A stretch of DNA of 64,000 bases, taken from positions 682,001 through 746,000 of the forward strand of contig NZ_CP025407.1 of assembly GCF_002847285.1 (NCBI RefSeq), read 5' to 3'. Below the pieces are notes generated by a model that was given only the letters and a program-made list of their open reading frames with translations, was not told the origin of the DNA and did not search any database. Both the position numbers and the translations under genes were made by a program. This DNA is from Streptomyces sp. CMB-StM0423. Its GTDB lineage: Bacteria; Actinomycetota; Actinomycetes; Streptomycetales; Streptomycetaceae. Below, piece after piece: positions 26,873 through 38,867 of the stretch. Within the stretch, counting starts at the first letter, position 1. Each line of letters opens with the position of its first letter.

Positions 26873-28069
26873 TCATCCGCCGTGTCCGACGGCGGGGTCG
26901 AGGAACTCGTTGGTCACGACGTCCGCGGGCTTCAGGCCGTCCTTCACGGGCTTCTTCTGCTCGGCGAAGATCGGCTCGCCGATGTCGATGATCTCCTGGA
27001 CCCGCCCGGTCTCGAAGTTCCCGACGGTGGTGTCCTCGCCCTCGGCGTCGTCCGAGGCGATGCCGAGCTTCTTCATCTCGCCGATGCCGTACTTCGCGAT
27101 GCCCTCGGTGAGCACGTCGCCGCCCTTGTACTGCTCGGCGATGTCCACGATGGTGGCGATGGCCGCGTCCGGGTCGCGGAGGTAGTCGACCTGCGACTGC
27201 TGGATGACCGGGATCAGCTTCTCAAGGCAGGGCGCCAGTTCGGCCTTCGCCTCGGGGCGGACGACGAGGGAGGGCCCGTAGATCGGGTAGCCGGCCTCGT
27301 AGACGAGCTGGCCCTTGATCGGCTTCATCCAGTCGTCGATCTCGTTCTCGAACATGTACGGGTCCTCGGCCGCGTACCCCGAGGAGGCGAGCTTGCCGCC
27401 GGAGGCCACGAACCGCGCGGGCGAGCCGTCGAAGGAGCCGTCCACCTGGTCCTTCTTGAGGATCCCGGTGCCGGTCAGATACTCCATGTACGTGTCACCG
27501 CCGGAGTACAGCACGGTGGTGCCCGACTTGCCGACGTCCTCGATGGTCTCGAACTCCGGGTAGGTCTCCGGGTCCCAGTAGATCATCGTCGGGTCCTTCT
27601 CCAGCAGCGCCAGCACCGCGGTGGTGGGCTGGGTGGCGGAGAGCTGGACGATCTCGTCGAAGCCGCCGACCACCCCGAGGTCGATGTCCTCGTCCGTGTA
27701 CATCTGCGCGGAGGTGGCGGCGAAGCCGATCGCCGGGCCGCCGGCGCGCAGTTCGAGCGAGATGCCGGTGTCCTTGCCGTCGGCGACCAGCGGTGCGGTG
27801 GCCCGCTTCTGGTCGGCGTCCACCTCGGGTTCGTCACCGAGGAGCGCGTACAGCGGGCCGAAGGCGGTGGCGTTGGGGAGCCACGACGTCTGCACGGTCA
27901 CGGTCTCGGGGCACACGCCGGCCAGGGAGCCCGCGCCGCTCTTCGCCGCGGGCGCCGACTCCTTGCCGCCGGCCTCGCCGTCCCCGTCGTCCCCGCAGGC
28001 GGCGGTGGTGAGCAGCACGCCGGCGACGAGCGGCAGGGCTAAGGAGCGCAGGTGACTCTTCAGGGGCAT
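26873..28069 (-). CDS. NMT1/THI5-type ABC substrate-binding lipoprotein, with a TTA codon
   Basis: A 398-aa solute-binding lipoprotein. The leader ends in LTTAAC (Cys near residue 25), followed by an acidic Gly-rich linker. The mature part resembles NMT1/THI5-type binding proteins (VTVQTSWLPNATAFGPLY, AAIATIVDIAEQY). Codon 10, in the leader, is TTA (plus-strand 28040-28042 read as taa), the leucine codon decoded by the bldA tRNA in streptomycetes. Translation, and through polarity possibly the genes downstream, may therefore depend on bldA. The gene lies between the ATPase and the methyltransferase/permease genes. Confidence 0.88.
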   Translation of the reverse strand: MPLKSHLRSLALPLVAGVLLTTAACGDDGDGEAGGKESAPAAKSGAGSLAGVCPETVTVQTSWLPNATAFGPLYALLGDEPEVDADQKRATAPLVADGKDTGISLELRAGGPAIGFAATSAQMYTDEDIDLGVVGGFDEIVQLSATQPTTAVLALLEKDPTMIYWDPETYPEFETIEDVGKSGTTVLYSGGDTYMEYLTGTGILKKDQVDGSFDGSPARFVASGGKLASSGYAAEDPYMFENEIDDWMKPIKGQLVYEAGYPIYGPSLVVRPEAKAELAPCLEKLIPVIQQSQVDYLRDPDAAIATIVDIAEQYKGGDVLTEGIAKYGIGEMKKLGIASDDAEGEDTTVGNFETGRVQEIIDIGEPIFAEQKKPVKDGLKPADVVTNEFLDPAVGHGG

Positions 28070-28120
28070 CGGGGGTTCCTCCGGAGGGGGTCGGGGGCCG
28101 GTCGGTTCTTCGTGCGGTGC

Positions 28121-28897
28121 TCAGCGGGCGGAGGCGCGCATGCAGGCGGACACCTCGGCCGCGATGCGGTTCAGCTCGGGGTCGTAGCGCAGGCTCTCGG
28201 TCCGCGGATAGCCGAACGGGACGGTGAACTCGCCGCAGACGCGCCCGGGCCGGGGGGACATCACCAGGACCCTGGTGGACAGGTAGACCGCCTCCAGCAC
28301 GGAGTGCGTGACGAAGACGGCCGCGAACCGCTCGGCGGCGAAGAGCCGCAGCAGGTCGTCGTCCAGCCGCTCGCGGGTGATCTCGTCCAGGGTGCCGAAC
28401 GGCTCGTCCAGCAGGAACAGCTCGGGGCGCAGCGTGAGGGAGCGGGCCAGGGAGACGCGCATGCGCATGCCGCCCGACAGCGCGCGGGGCCGGTGGCCGG
28501 CGAAGTCGGTGAGGCCGACCAGCTCCAGCGCGGCGTCGGCGCGCTTGCGCCGCTCGGCGCGCGGGACGCCGCGCAGTTCGCCGAAGAGCTCGACGTTCGT
28601 GCGCACCGAGCGCCAGGGCAGCAGGGTCGGGTCCTGGAAGACGTAGCCGAGGCGGTCGGCGCGTGCGGCCACGGCGCCGGCGGTGGGCTGGACGAGGCCC
28701 GCGGCGATGCGCAGCAGGGTGGTCTTGCCGCAGCCGGAGGGGCCGACGACGGACACGAACTCGCCGGCGCCGACGTCGAGGTCGACGGGGTCGAGCGCGC
28801 GGGTGCCGTCGGGGAACTGCTTCTCGACGGCGCCGAGGGAGAGGACGGGTCCCGTACCGGACACGGGTGCGGCCTCGTCGGCGTCAGCGACGGTCAT
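28121..28897 (-). CDS. ABC transporter ATPase (SsuB/TauB type)
   Basis: A 258-aa cytoplasmic ATPase. Walker A GPSGCGKTT near residue 53, Q-loop YVFQDPTLLPW, signature LSGGMRMRVSLARSL, Walker B LFLLDEPFGTLDE and H-loop FVTHS are all present, so it should be active. It is first in the leftward operon, before the binding protein (51 nt), methyltransferase and permease. Class is clear; substrate is not. Confidence 0.93.
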   Translation of the reverse strand: MTVADADEAAPVSGTGPVLSLGAVEKQFPDGTRALDPVDLDVGAGEFVSVVGPSGCGKTTLLRIAAGLVQPTAGAVAARADRLGYVFQDPTLLPWRSVRTNVELFGELRGVPRAERRKRADAALELVGLTDFAGHRPRALSGGMRMRVSLARSLTLRPELFLLDEPFGTLDEITRERLDDDLLRLFAAERFAAVFVTHSVLEAVYLSTRVLVMSPRPGRVCGEFTVPFGYPRTESLRYDPELNRIAAEVSACMRASAR

Positions 28898-29014
28898 GGG
28901 CCCACCTCCCGGCGCCCCGGCGGGTGGTCAGGACCGCCGGGCAGGTTCCTGCGCCGCGGCGGGCGCCGCGGGCTCGGGGCCACAGAGGCTACGGGATGGG
29001 AACGCGCGCCGGTA

Positions 29015-29060
29015 CGCGGGGTGCCCTCCGGGCGACGGACGGGGAAGAGGGCACCCCGCG
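29015..29060 (-). terminator. Terminator of the GT-like gene
   Basis: A perfect 14-bp inverted repeat (29015-29028 with 29047-29060) with an 18-nt loop lies just after the stop at 29068 on the minus strand, separating that gene from the ABC operon. Confidence 0.6.
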
Positions 29061-29067
29061 ATCCGGG

Positions 29068-30219
29068 TCAGCGCTCGTCGTGCGGGTGGCCCGGGTGGGC
29101 CGTGCGCTGCCAGACGTCCAGCAGCCGGGCGGCCGAGCCGCCGATCGGGCCGACGGCGTCGGCGAGGACGTCCGGTGCGGGCAGCCGCGCGGAGGTGACG
29201 GCCGGCACCGCCTCCGCCGGGTCGTCGATGGTCGAGGAGCACACCGCCAGCAGGTAGTCCGGCACCGTCAGCCCGGCGCCGGTGACGCCGACCAGCGGCA
29301 CCCCGGCCGCCGCGACCAGCGGGAAGACGGTGCCCGGGATGCCGACCGCCGCCTCCGCCCGCGCGGCGGCCTGGAGCGACGGCACGTCGCTGATCTCGTA
29401 CGCGTCCCACAGCTTGGGGTCCTCGCGCGGGTGCAGCCCCACCAGGATCCGCTTGCCCGCGGCCTGCAGCTTCCCGGCCGCGGCGAGCAGCAGTTCGGTG
29501 CCGGGCGCGGCGCCGCCGGTGCCGTCGGGGTGCGTGACGCTGGTCAGGACGAGCACGAGGCCGGGCTCGGGACGGTGCTCCGGCAGCGTGTCGGTCTGCG
29601 GTGAGCCGACCGCCCGGATCCGGCGCCGGACGCCGAGATAGCCGCCGAACGCGCGCGCCTCGGCCGGCGAGGACGAGGTGACGGCGCGCAGCCGGGGCCG
29701 CAGCAGCCGTGCGCCCGGGGCCTGCTGGGGCCCGAGGTAGGCCAGCGAGCCGGCCGCCACCGGCAGCCGCGGGAAGCGCGCGACGCACTCCAGCGGCCAG
29801 TCACCGGCGCCGGTGACGACCAGCAGATCGGCGCGCGGCGCGGCCTGCGGCGTGGCGACGGGTACGGGGTCGCCGGGCTGGACTCCCGCGGTGTCGGGGA
29901 CGAGTTGGGTGATCCGTACGCCGCGCCGCGCGGCCTCCGCGAGCAGCGGCTTGACGTGGTACGTACCCCACGGCTCGTTCGTCGCGACGAGCACCCGCAA
30001 CGGGCGCCCGGGGCGCCCCCGGTCGCCGCCGGCCAGTGCGGGGCCGGCGCCGAGCGCGGCGAACCCGGCGGCGCCGGCCGTCGCGGTGAGCCCGCGCAGC
30101 ACGCGGCGGCGGGACGGCACGGTCAGGGGCCCGGCGGAAGCGGCCAATCCGGCCGCGGCGGCGGGGACTTCGGGGACGTCCGGGGCTGCGGGGGCTCCCG
30201 CGTCGTACGTGGTGGGCAT
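29068..30219 (-). CDS. Tat-exported protein with a glycosyltransferase-B-like fold
   Basis: A 383-aa protein. A twin-arginine signal (SRRRVLRGL, then a hydrophobic Ala/Gly stretch ending ALA) follows about 40 Pro/Ala-rich residues. The mature part resembles GT-B proteins such as CDP-glycerol glycerophosphotransferases: RVLVATNEPWGTYHVKPLL, a DLLVVTGAG segment, then a second half with LVLVLTSVTHPDG, ILVGLHPREDP and VGIPGTVFPLVAAAGVPLVGV. I assign fold only; a nucleotide-sugar enzyme outside the cell would be odd. The ATG at 30219 has no clear ribosome-binding site; the frame is open to 30333. It is divergent from the chitinase gene. Confidence 0.6.
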   Translation of the reverse strand: MPTTYDAGAPAAPDVPEVPAAAAGLAASAGPLTVPSRRRVLRGLTATAGAAGFAALGAGPALAGGDRGRPGRPLRVLVATNEPWGTYHVKPLLAEAARRGVRITQLVPDTAGVQPGDPVPVATPQAAPRADLLVVTGAGDWPLECVARFPRLPVAAGSLAYLGPQQAPGARLLRPRLRAVTSSSPAEARAFGGYLGVRRRIRAVGSPQTDTLPEHRPEPGLVLVLTSVTHPDGTGGAAPGTELLLAAAGKLQAAGKRILVGLHPREDPKLWDAYEISDVPSLQAAARAEAAVGIPGTVFPLVAAAGVPLVGVTGAGLTVPDYLLAVCSSTIDDPAEAVPAVTSARLPAPDVLADAVGPIGGSAARLLDVWQRTAHPGHPHDER

Positions 30220-30299
30220 GGGCGGCACGCTAGGCAACGCCGCGAACTCGCGGGTGAACGCGGCACGAACAGCTTCCCCGCGGCCCGCCCCGCGACCTT

Positions 30300-34567
<4,268 letters not shown>

Positions 34568-34583
34568 GGGCGCTGATGCGCGG

Positions 34584-34621
34584 GGCCCGCCCCGCCCGGA
34601 TCCTCCCGGGCGGGGCGGGCC
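34584..34621. terminator. Bidirectional terminator between beta-galactosidase and protease
   Basis: A perfect 16-bp stem (34584-34599 with 34606-34621) with a 6-nt loop sits between two convergent genes, so it can serve both. Confidence 0.75.
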
Positions 34622-34678
34622 GTGGCGCCCGTCCTCCCGCCGGCGTCGGCGGAATCGCCGCCGGAGCCGGCAGGGCTG

Positions 34679-35911
34679 TCAGAACAGCGAGTAGAGCAGC
34701 CGGTTCGGCGAACCGGTGCGCGGGTCCTGCACCTTGTTCGGCGTGGAGCCGTTCACGATGGCCTGGCTGACCTGGGCGGGGCTGGCGGAGGGGTTGCCCT
34801 GGAGGTACAGCGCGGCGACGCCCGCGGTGTGCGGGGTGGCCATCGAGGTGCCGGAGATGGTGTTCGTGGCCGTGTCCGAGGTGTACCAGCCGGAGGTGAT
34901 GCTCACGCCGGGCGCGAACAGGTCCAGGCAGGTGCCGAAGTTGGACCACGAGGCACGCCGGTCGGTGTTGTCCGTGGCGCCGACCGTGATGGCCTCGGGC
35001 ACCCGCGCCGGCGAGTAGTTGCAGGCGTTCTGCGGGGTGCCGAAGATGTCGCCGTTGCCGGCGGCGATCGCGTACGTGACGCCGGAGGCGACGGAGCGCT
35101 TGACGGCGTCGTCGAGCGTGGTGCTGGCGCCGCCGCCGAGGCTCATGTTGGCCACGGACGGGCTGGTGGCGTTGGCGGTCACCCAGTCGATGCCGGCGAC
35201 GACGCCGGCGGTGGTGCCGGAGCCGCTGCAGTTCAGGACGCGTACGGCGACGAGCTTCGCCTGCTTGGCGACGCCGTACGTCTTGCCGCCGACGGTGCCC
35301 GCGACGTGGGTGCCGTGGCCGTTGCAGTCCTGGCCGTTCTGGCCGCCGCCGACGGTGTCGGTGCCGACCGAGGCGCGGCCGCCGAACTCGCTGTGCGTGG
35401 TGCGGATGCCGGTGTCGATGATGTACGCGGTGACGTTCGCCGCGGTGGTGTTGTACGTGTACGTGGTGCTCAGCGGCAGGTCGCGCTGGTCGATGCGGTC
35501 CAGGCCCCAGGTGGCGTTGGTCTGGGTCTCCGCGGTCCGTACGACGGCGTCCTGCTCGACGTACGCCACCCGCGGGTCGCGGGCCACCTCGGCCGCCTCC
35601 GCCTTGCTCATCTCGGCGGAGAAGCCGCGCAGCGCGGTGCGGTAGACGTGCTCGGGCCTGACGTCCGCGGTGCCCGCCAGGTCGCCGGCCACGGAGCGGG
35701 TGTCGGACTTGGCGACCTCGCCGTTCTTCAGCACGACGATCCACTGGCCGTCGACGGCCGTGGCGGCCGGGGCGAGCCGGAGGTCGCCGTCGGCGGGTGC
35801 GCTGTTCGCGCCGGTGCCGGCGGCCAGTTGGAGGCCGGCGGCGAGGCCGAGCGCGGTGAGCACGGTGGCCGCGCGGCGCAGGGGTGTGGGGGTGAGTCTC
35901 ATCTCGTGCAC
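34679..35911 (-). CDS. Secreted subtilisin-family (S8) serine protease
   Basis: A 410-aa extracellular protease. Signal peptide in residues 4-38, I9-type prodomain about 50-125 (WIVVLKNGEV, GFSAEMSKAEA, VAYVEQD) and a proteinase K-like S8 domain about 132-410. The triad is D166 (YIIDTGI), H199 (NGHGTHVAG) and S356 (SGTSMATPH), with oxyanion asparagine in AAGNG. Probably secreted as a zymogen and matured by prodomain removal. GTG at 35911 is chosen from AAAGG 5 nt upstream; an ATG at 35902 would start three codons later. Likely role is nutrient scavenging. Confidence 0.94.
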   Translation of the reverse strand: MHEMRLTPTPLRRAATVLTALGLAAGLQLAAGTGANSAPADGDLRLAPAATAVDGQWIVVLKNGEVAKSDTRSVAGDLAGTADVRPEHVYRTALRGFSAEMSKAEAAEVARDPRVAYVEQDAVVRTAETQTNATWGLDRIDQRDLPLSTTYTYNTTAANVTAYIIDTGIRTTHSEFGGRASVGTDTVGGGQNGQDCNGHGTHVAGTVGGKTYGVAKQAKLVAVRVLNCSGSGTTAGVVAGIDWVTANATSPSVANMSLGGGASTTLDDAVKRSVASGVTYAIAAGNGDIFGTPQNACNYSPARVPEAITVGATDNTDRRASWSNFGTCLDLFAPGVSITSGWYTSDTATNTISGTSMATPHTAGVAALYLQGNPSASPAQVSQAIVNGSTPNKVQDPRTGSPNRLLYSLF

Positions 35912-36088
35912 CAGAACCTTTCGTTGACCGGATTACGGGCAATGAGGCGTAGTGCGGTGCGGGTGACCCGCCCGGATACGGGCGGTGCCCCGGCAGCGTC
36001 TCGCATGCCGGACGCCGCCACAAGTGGCAGGTTCACGCCAAATGCGGCGGGGAAGATCCTGGTGGGGGCGAGGCGCGGGACGACCCGC

Positions 36089-36122
36089 GGGGCTGACGGG
36101 GCCTCAGGTCGGTCAGCCCCGG
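36089..36122 (-). terminator. Terminator of the LysR gene
   Basis: A 10-bp stem (36089-36098 with 36113-36122) with a 14-nt loop begins 8 nt after the LysR stop on the minus strand. Confidence 0.5.
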
Positions 36123-36130
36123 GCCGGGCG

Positions 36131-37045
36131 TCAGGCGGTTACTGGCCCGGCCGCCGCGGCAGCGGTGGCGAGGGCGTCGTGCAGCGCGCGGGCGGCGGGC
36201 GGGATGGCCCGGGTACGGCTGCGCCAGAGCATCAGGTGCACCGCGGGGACGGCGGCACCGGCGAGGGGCCGCCAGGTGACCGCGCCGTGCCGCTCCAGCG
36301 GATCGCCGACGACCCCGAAGTCCGGCAGCACGGTCACCCCCAGCCCTTCGGCGACGAGGTGCTTCGCCGCGTCGGGGGTGTCGGCCGCGTACGCGGGCAG
36401 CGGCGGGCGGACGGCCCCGAGGCGGTGCAGCAGCCGGTGCACGAGGCAGCCGGAGCGCGCCCCGACCAGCGGCTCGGCGAGCAGTTCCACGGCACCGATC
36501 TCGTCCAGCTCCGCCAGCGGGCTGCCGGGGCTCAGGCACACCACCGGGCGGCCGCGCAGCAGTTCGGTGTCGTGCAGGTCGGGGTACGGCTCCTCGCCCG
36601 CGAGCCGGACGACGAGCCCCAGGTCGAGCCCGCCCTCGACGAGCCCGCGGCGTACGGCGTCCTCGGCGCCCGCGACGATCTCCACCCCGGTCTGCGGATG
36701 GCCGGCCCGGAACTCCCGCACGGCCGGCGCCAGCAGCGGCGCGGCGACCGCGCCGCCGGTGCCGAGCCGGATCGACCGGCTGACCCGGTGCTGCTCGTCG
36801 GCGGCCCGCCGCAGCAGGTCCACGGCGTCGAGCACGGCGGCGATGTGCGGCAGCAACTCCCGCCCGGCGTCACTGATCCGGGCCCCGGAGCGGCGCCGGT
36901 CCAGCAGGTCGACGCCGAGTTCGCGCTCCAGATTCCGTACGGTCTCGCTGAGCGCCGGCTGCGACAGATGCAGCGCATCGGCGGCACGCCGCAGAGAACC
37001 GAACCGGGTCACCGCGGCCACGTATTCCAGTTGCTGTATGCGCAC
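36131..37045 (-). CDS. LysR-family transcriptional regulator
   Basis: A 304-aa LysR regulator. The N-terminal helix-turn-helix is textbook (LEYVAAVTRFGSLRRAADAL, LSQPALSETVRNLERELG). The effector domain runs from about residue 90, opening SIRLGTGGAVAAPLL. LysR proteins usually control a divergent neighbour; here that side once held a chitinase gene, now deleted, with the luciferase-like oxidoreductase beyond. The original target is therefore uncertain. No stable effector clue is visible. Confidence 0.92.
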   Translation of the reverse strand: MRIQQLEYVAAVTRFGSLRRAADALHLSQPALSETVRNLERELGVDLLDRRRSGARISDAGRELLPHIAAVLDAVDLLRRAADEQHRVSRSIRLGTGGAVAAPLLAPAVREFRAGHPQTGVEIVAGAEDAVRRGLVEGGLDLGLVVRLAGEEPYPDLHDTELLRGRPVVCLSPGSPLAELDEIGAVELLAEPLVGARSGCLVHRLLHRLGAVRPPLPAYAADTPDAAKHLVAEGLGVTVLPDFGVVGDPLERHGAVTWRPLAGAAVPAVHLMLWRSRTRAIPPAARALHDALATAAAAAGPVTA

Positions 37046-37297
37046 CCCGACTCCCTGCTCCGCCGCAGGTCGAACACCCTAGCGCGGGCGGTGGGCGGCA
37101 CCTCGGACCGCGGCGGAGGCGGTGACCGGAAATCGGCGTAAGGGGTTCCGGAAATACCCCCGCGGGAGGCGGAAACGGCTTGTCACGAAGATTTGTGAAC
37201 GCGGTATTTCGACTCCGTGACACCTCGGGACCGCGGCCGCCGGCCCGCGGCGGGCTCCCCGTCCCGTACGGGCCCGGCGCGGGGCGGAAAACTGCAG

Positions 37298-37331
37298 TGG
37301 TACAGACCTCTTGACGCATTGGTCTAGTCCG
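37298..37331 (+). promoter_or_regulatory. Orphan chitinase-type promoter repeats
   Basis: TGGTACAGACCT (37298-37309) and TGGTCTAGTCCG (37320-37331) start 22 bp apart with TTGACG (37311-37316) between them, the same arrangement as before the GH18 gene at 30402. The expected -10 position (37334-37339, GCCTTC) is poor, which suggests the promoter was cut here by the deletion described for the adjacent remnant. Confidence 0.75.
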
Positions 37332-37341
37332 ACGCCTTCAA

Positions 37342-37416
37342 AAGTGGTGGACGCAGGGCCAGGAACCCGGCACCACCGGTGAGTGGGGCGTCTGGCAGGA
37401 CGTCAGGGCCTGCTGA
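37342..37416 (+). pseudogene. 3' remnant of a chitinase: C-terminal chitin-binding module
   Basis: Reading from 37342, 24 codons encode KWWTQGQEPGTTGEWG followed by VWQDVRAC and TGA at 37414-37416. This is the typical end of a CBM5/12 chitin-binding module (KWWTQG...PG...GEWGVW.D...C). Only about ten bases separate it from chitinase-type promoter repeats, and a strong terminator follows. Promoter, last 24 codons, stop and terminator of a secreted chitinase (or another chitin-active enzyme) survive while the body is gone, most simply by one internal deletion. I see no start codon or ribosome-binding site, so it should be inert. Confidence 0.8.
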
Positions 37417-37435
37417 CCCCGGTCCCCCGCGGACC

Positions 37436-37472
37436 GCGGAAGGCCCGGCACCCCTCCGCCCGGGCCTTCCGC
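37436..37472 (+). terminator. Terminator of the deleted chitinase gene
   Basis: A perfect 13-bp stem (37436-37448 with 37460-37472) with an 11-nt loop follows the remnant's stop codon by 19 nt. Confidence 0.65.
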
Positions 37473-37591
37473 TCCGGCCGCGGCGGGCGCGTCACCCACC
37501 CCGCCACCCGCCCGCCGCCCCCGCTGCCGCCCGCGCCGTCACCGCGGGCGGCAGCGCCGTTCCCGCCGGTTCCCAGGACCCGGATCCGCCG

Positions 37592-37627
37592 CCCGTATTC
37601 CCGGATCACGGGAATACGGGAATACGG
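37592..37627. promoter_or_regulatory. Palindrome with tandem repeat, candidate operator
   Basis: CCCGTATTCCCG (37592-37603) and CGGGAATACGGG (37609-37620) form a perfect 12-bp palindrome with a 5-nt spacer, and GGGAATACGG is then repeated (to 37627). It lies about 60 bp before the luciferase-like gene start and is AT-richer than its surroundings. The short spacer and extra half-site suggest a dimeric regulator site rather than a terminator. Confidence 0.5.
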
Positions 37628-37687
37628 AGCCCTCCTCCTGTTGTCGGCATGGGGAGGATCACACACACCGGAGACCAGGAGGACCAC

Positions 37688-38818
37688 GTGGCGGCAGCGG
37701 ACGTGACGGCACCCGACGCGCAGGACGAGATACGGGGCCGGGTGGGCGGCTCCGCCCCCGTGCCGCTGTCGGTGCTGGACCTGGCCACGGTGGGCGCCGG
37801 GTACACCGCGACCGACGCGCTGCGCACCGGGGCCGCGCTGGCCAGGATCGCCGAGGCGCGCGGCTTCCACCGCTACTGGGTCGCCGAGCACCACTCGATG
37901 CCAGGCGTCGCGTCCTCCTCGCCCGCCGTGATCCTGGCGCACCTGGCCGCGCACACGACGACCATCCGGCTCGGCTCCGGCGGCGTGATGCTGCCCAACC
38001 ACGCGCCGCTGGTCGTCGCCGAGCAGTTCGGCACGCTGGAGGCGCTGGCCCCGGGCCGCGTCGACCTGGGCCTGGGCCGCGCGCCCGGCACGGACGGCGC
38101 GACGGCGGCGGCGCTGCGCCGCACGGACCGGCTGCGCGAGGGCGCGGAGGAGTTCCCGCAGCAGTTGGCGGAGCTGATCCGGTTCCTCGACGACGACTTC
38201 CCCGACGGGCATCCGTACCGCAGGATCCACGCGGTGCCGGGCCCGGTGCAGGGCAAGGCGGCCGGCGGCGTGCAGTCGGTGCACCGGCCGCCGGTGTGGC
38301 TGCTGGGCTCGTCGATGTTCAGCGCCCGGCTCGCCGCCGAGCTGGGGCTGCCCTTCGCGTTCGCGCACCACTTCGCCGGGCAGCACACGGGACCCGCGCT
38401 GGAGCTGTACCGCGAGGCGTTCCAGCCGTCGGCCGCACTCTCCGCCCCGTACGCCCTGATCGGCGTCTCGGTCATGGCCGCGGAGGACGACCGGGAGGCG
38501 CGGCGGCAGGTCATGGCGGGCGCGCTGAACATGCTGCGGCTGCGCACCGGCAGGCCCGGCCTGGTGCCCTCGCCGGAGGAGGCGGAGTCCTACGGGTTCA
38601 GCCCGCTGGAGCGGGAGTTCGCCGACTCCTGGATCGGCAACGTGGTGTACGGCACCCCGGACGAGGTGACCACCGGTCTCGACGACCTGCGCAAGCGCAC
38701 GGGCGCCGACGAGCTGATGCTCACCACGAACGTGCACGGGCCCGCGGCGCGGCTGCGCTCGTACGAGCTGATCGCCGACGCCTACGGCATGCCGGCCGGC
38801 GCGGCGGCGGAGAAGTAG
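37688..38818 (+). CDS. Luciferase-like (LLM) flavin-dependent oxidoreductase
   Basis: A 376-aa TIM-barrel protein of the bacterial luciferase-like group that uses reduced FMN or F420. Group motifs: VLDLATVGAGYT, RYWVAEHHSMPGVASSSPAV, TTIRLGSGGVMLPNHAPLVVAEQF (read here as overlapping short motifs), LGLGRAPGTD, then a C-terminal YGTPDEVTTGLDDL. These match the MsnO8-like subgroup often annotated as alkanal-type monooxygenases. GTG at 37688 is fixed by AGGAGG 5 nt upstream. The gene stands alone. Substrate unknown. Confidence 0.9.
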   Translation: MAAADVTAPDAQDEIRGRVGGSAPVPLSVLDLATVGAGYTATDALRTGAALARIAEARGFHRYWVAEHHSMPGVASSSPAVILAHLAAHTTTIRLGSGGVMLPNHAPLVVAEQFGTLEALAPGRVDLGLGRAPGTDGATAAALRRTDRLREGAEEFPQQLAELIRFLDDDFPDGHPYRRIHAVPGPVQGKAAGGVQSVHRPPVWLLGSSMFSARLAAELGLPFAFAHHFAGQHTGPALELYREAFQPSAALSAPYALIGVSVMAAEDDREARRQVMAGALNMLRLRTGRPGLVPSPEEAESYGFSPLEREFADSWIGNVVYGTPDEVTTGLDDLRKRTGADELMLTTNVHGPAARLRSYELIADAYGMPAGAAAEK

Positions 38819-38823
38819 CCGGG

Positions 38824-38865
38824 GCGGTGCCCGGAGCCCGGCCCCGTTCGGGCTCCGGGCACCGC
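38824..38865. terminator. Bidirectional terminator
   Basis: A perfect 17-bp stem (38824-38840 with 38849-38865) with an 8-nt loop sits between the convergent LLM and MauE-like genes. Confidence 0.8.
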
Positions 38866-38867
38866 TC

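Larger units (their letters stand above)
37046..37687. other. Long intergenic region holding a chitinase fossil and a palindrome
   Basis: This 642-bp stretch between the divergent LysR and luciferase-like genes carries no intact gene. It holds a chitinase-type promoter (37298-37339), the last codons of a chitin-binding module with stop (37342-37416), that gene's hairpin terminator (37436-37472) and a palindrome with direct repeats (37592-37627). I see nothing recognisable in 37046-37290. Confidence 0.8.

Noticed and set aside
37379..37687. An N-terminal extension of the LLM oxidoreductase
   Set aside because: The extra residues are Pro/Arg-rich, cross a terminator and a palindrome, and a much better AGGAGG-GTG start exists at 37688.
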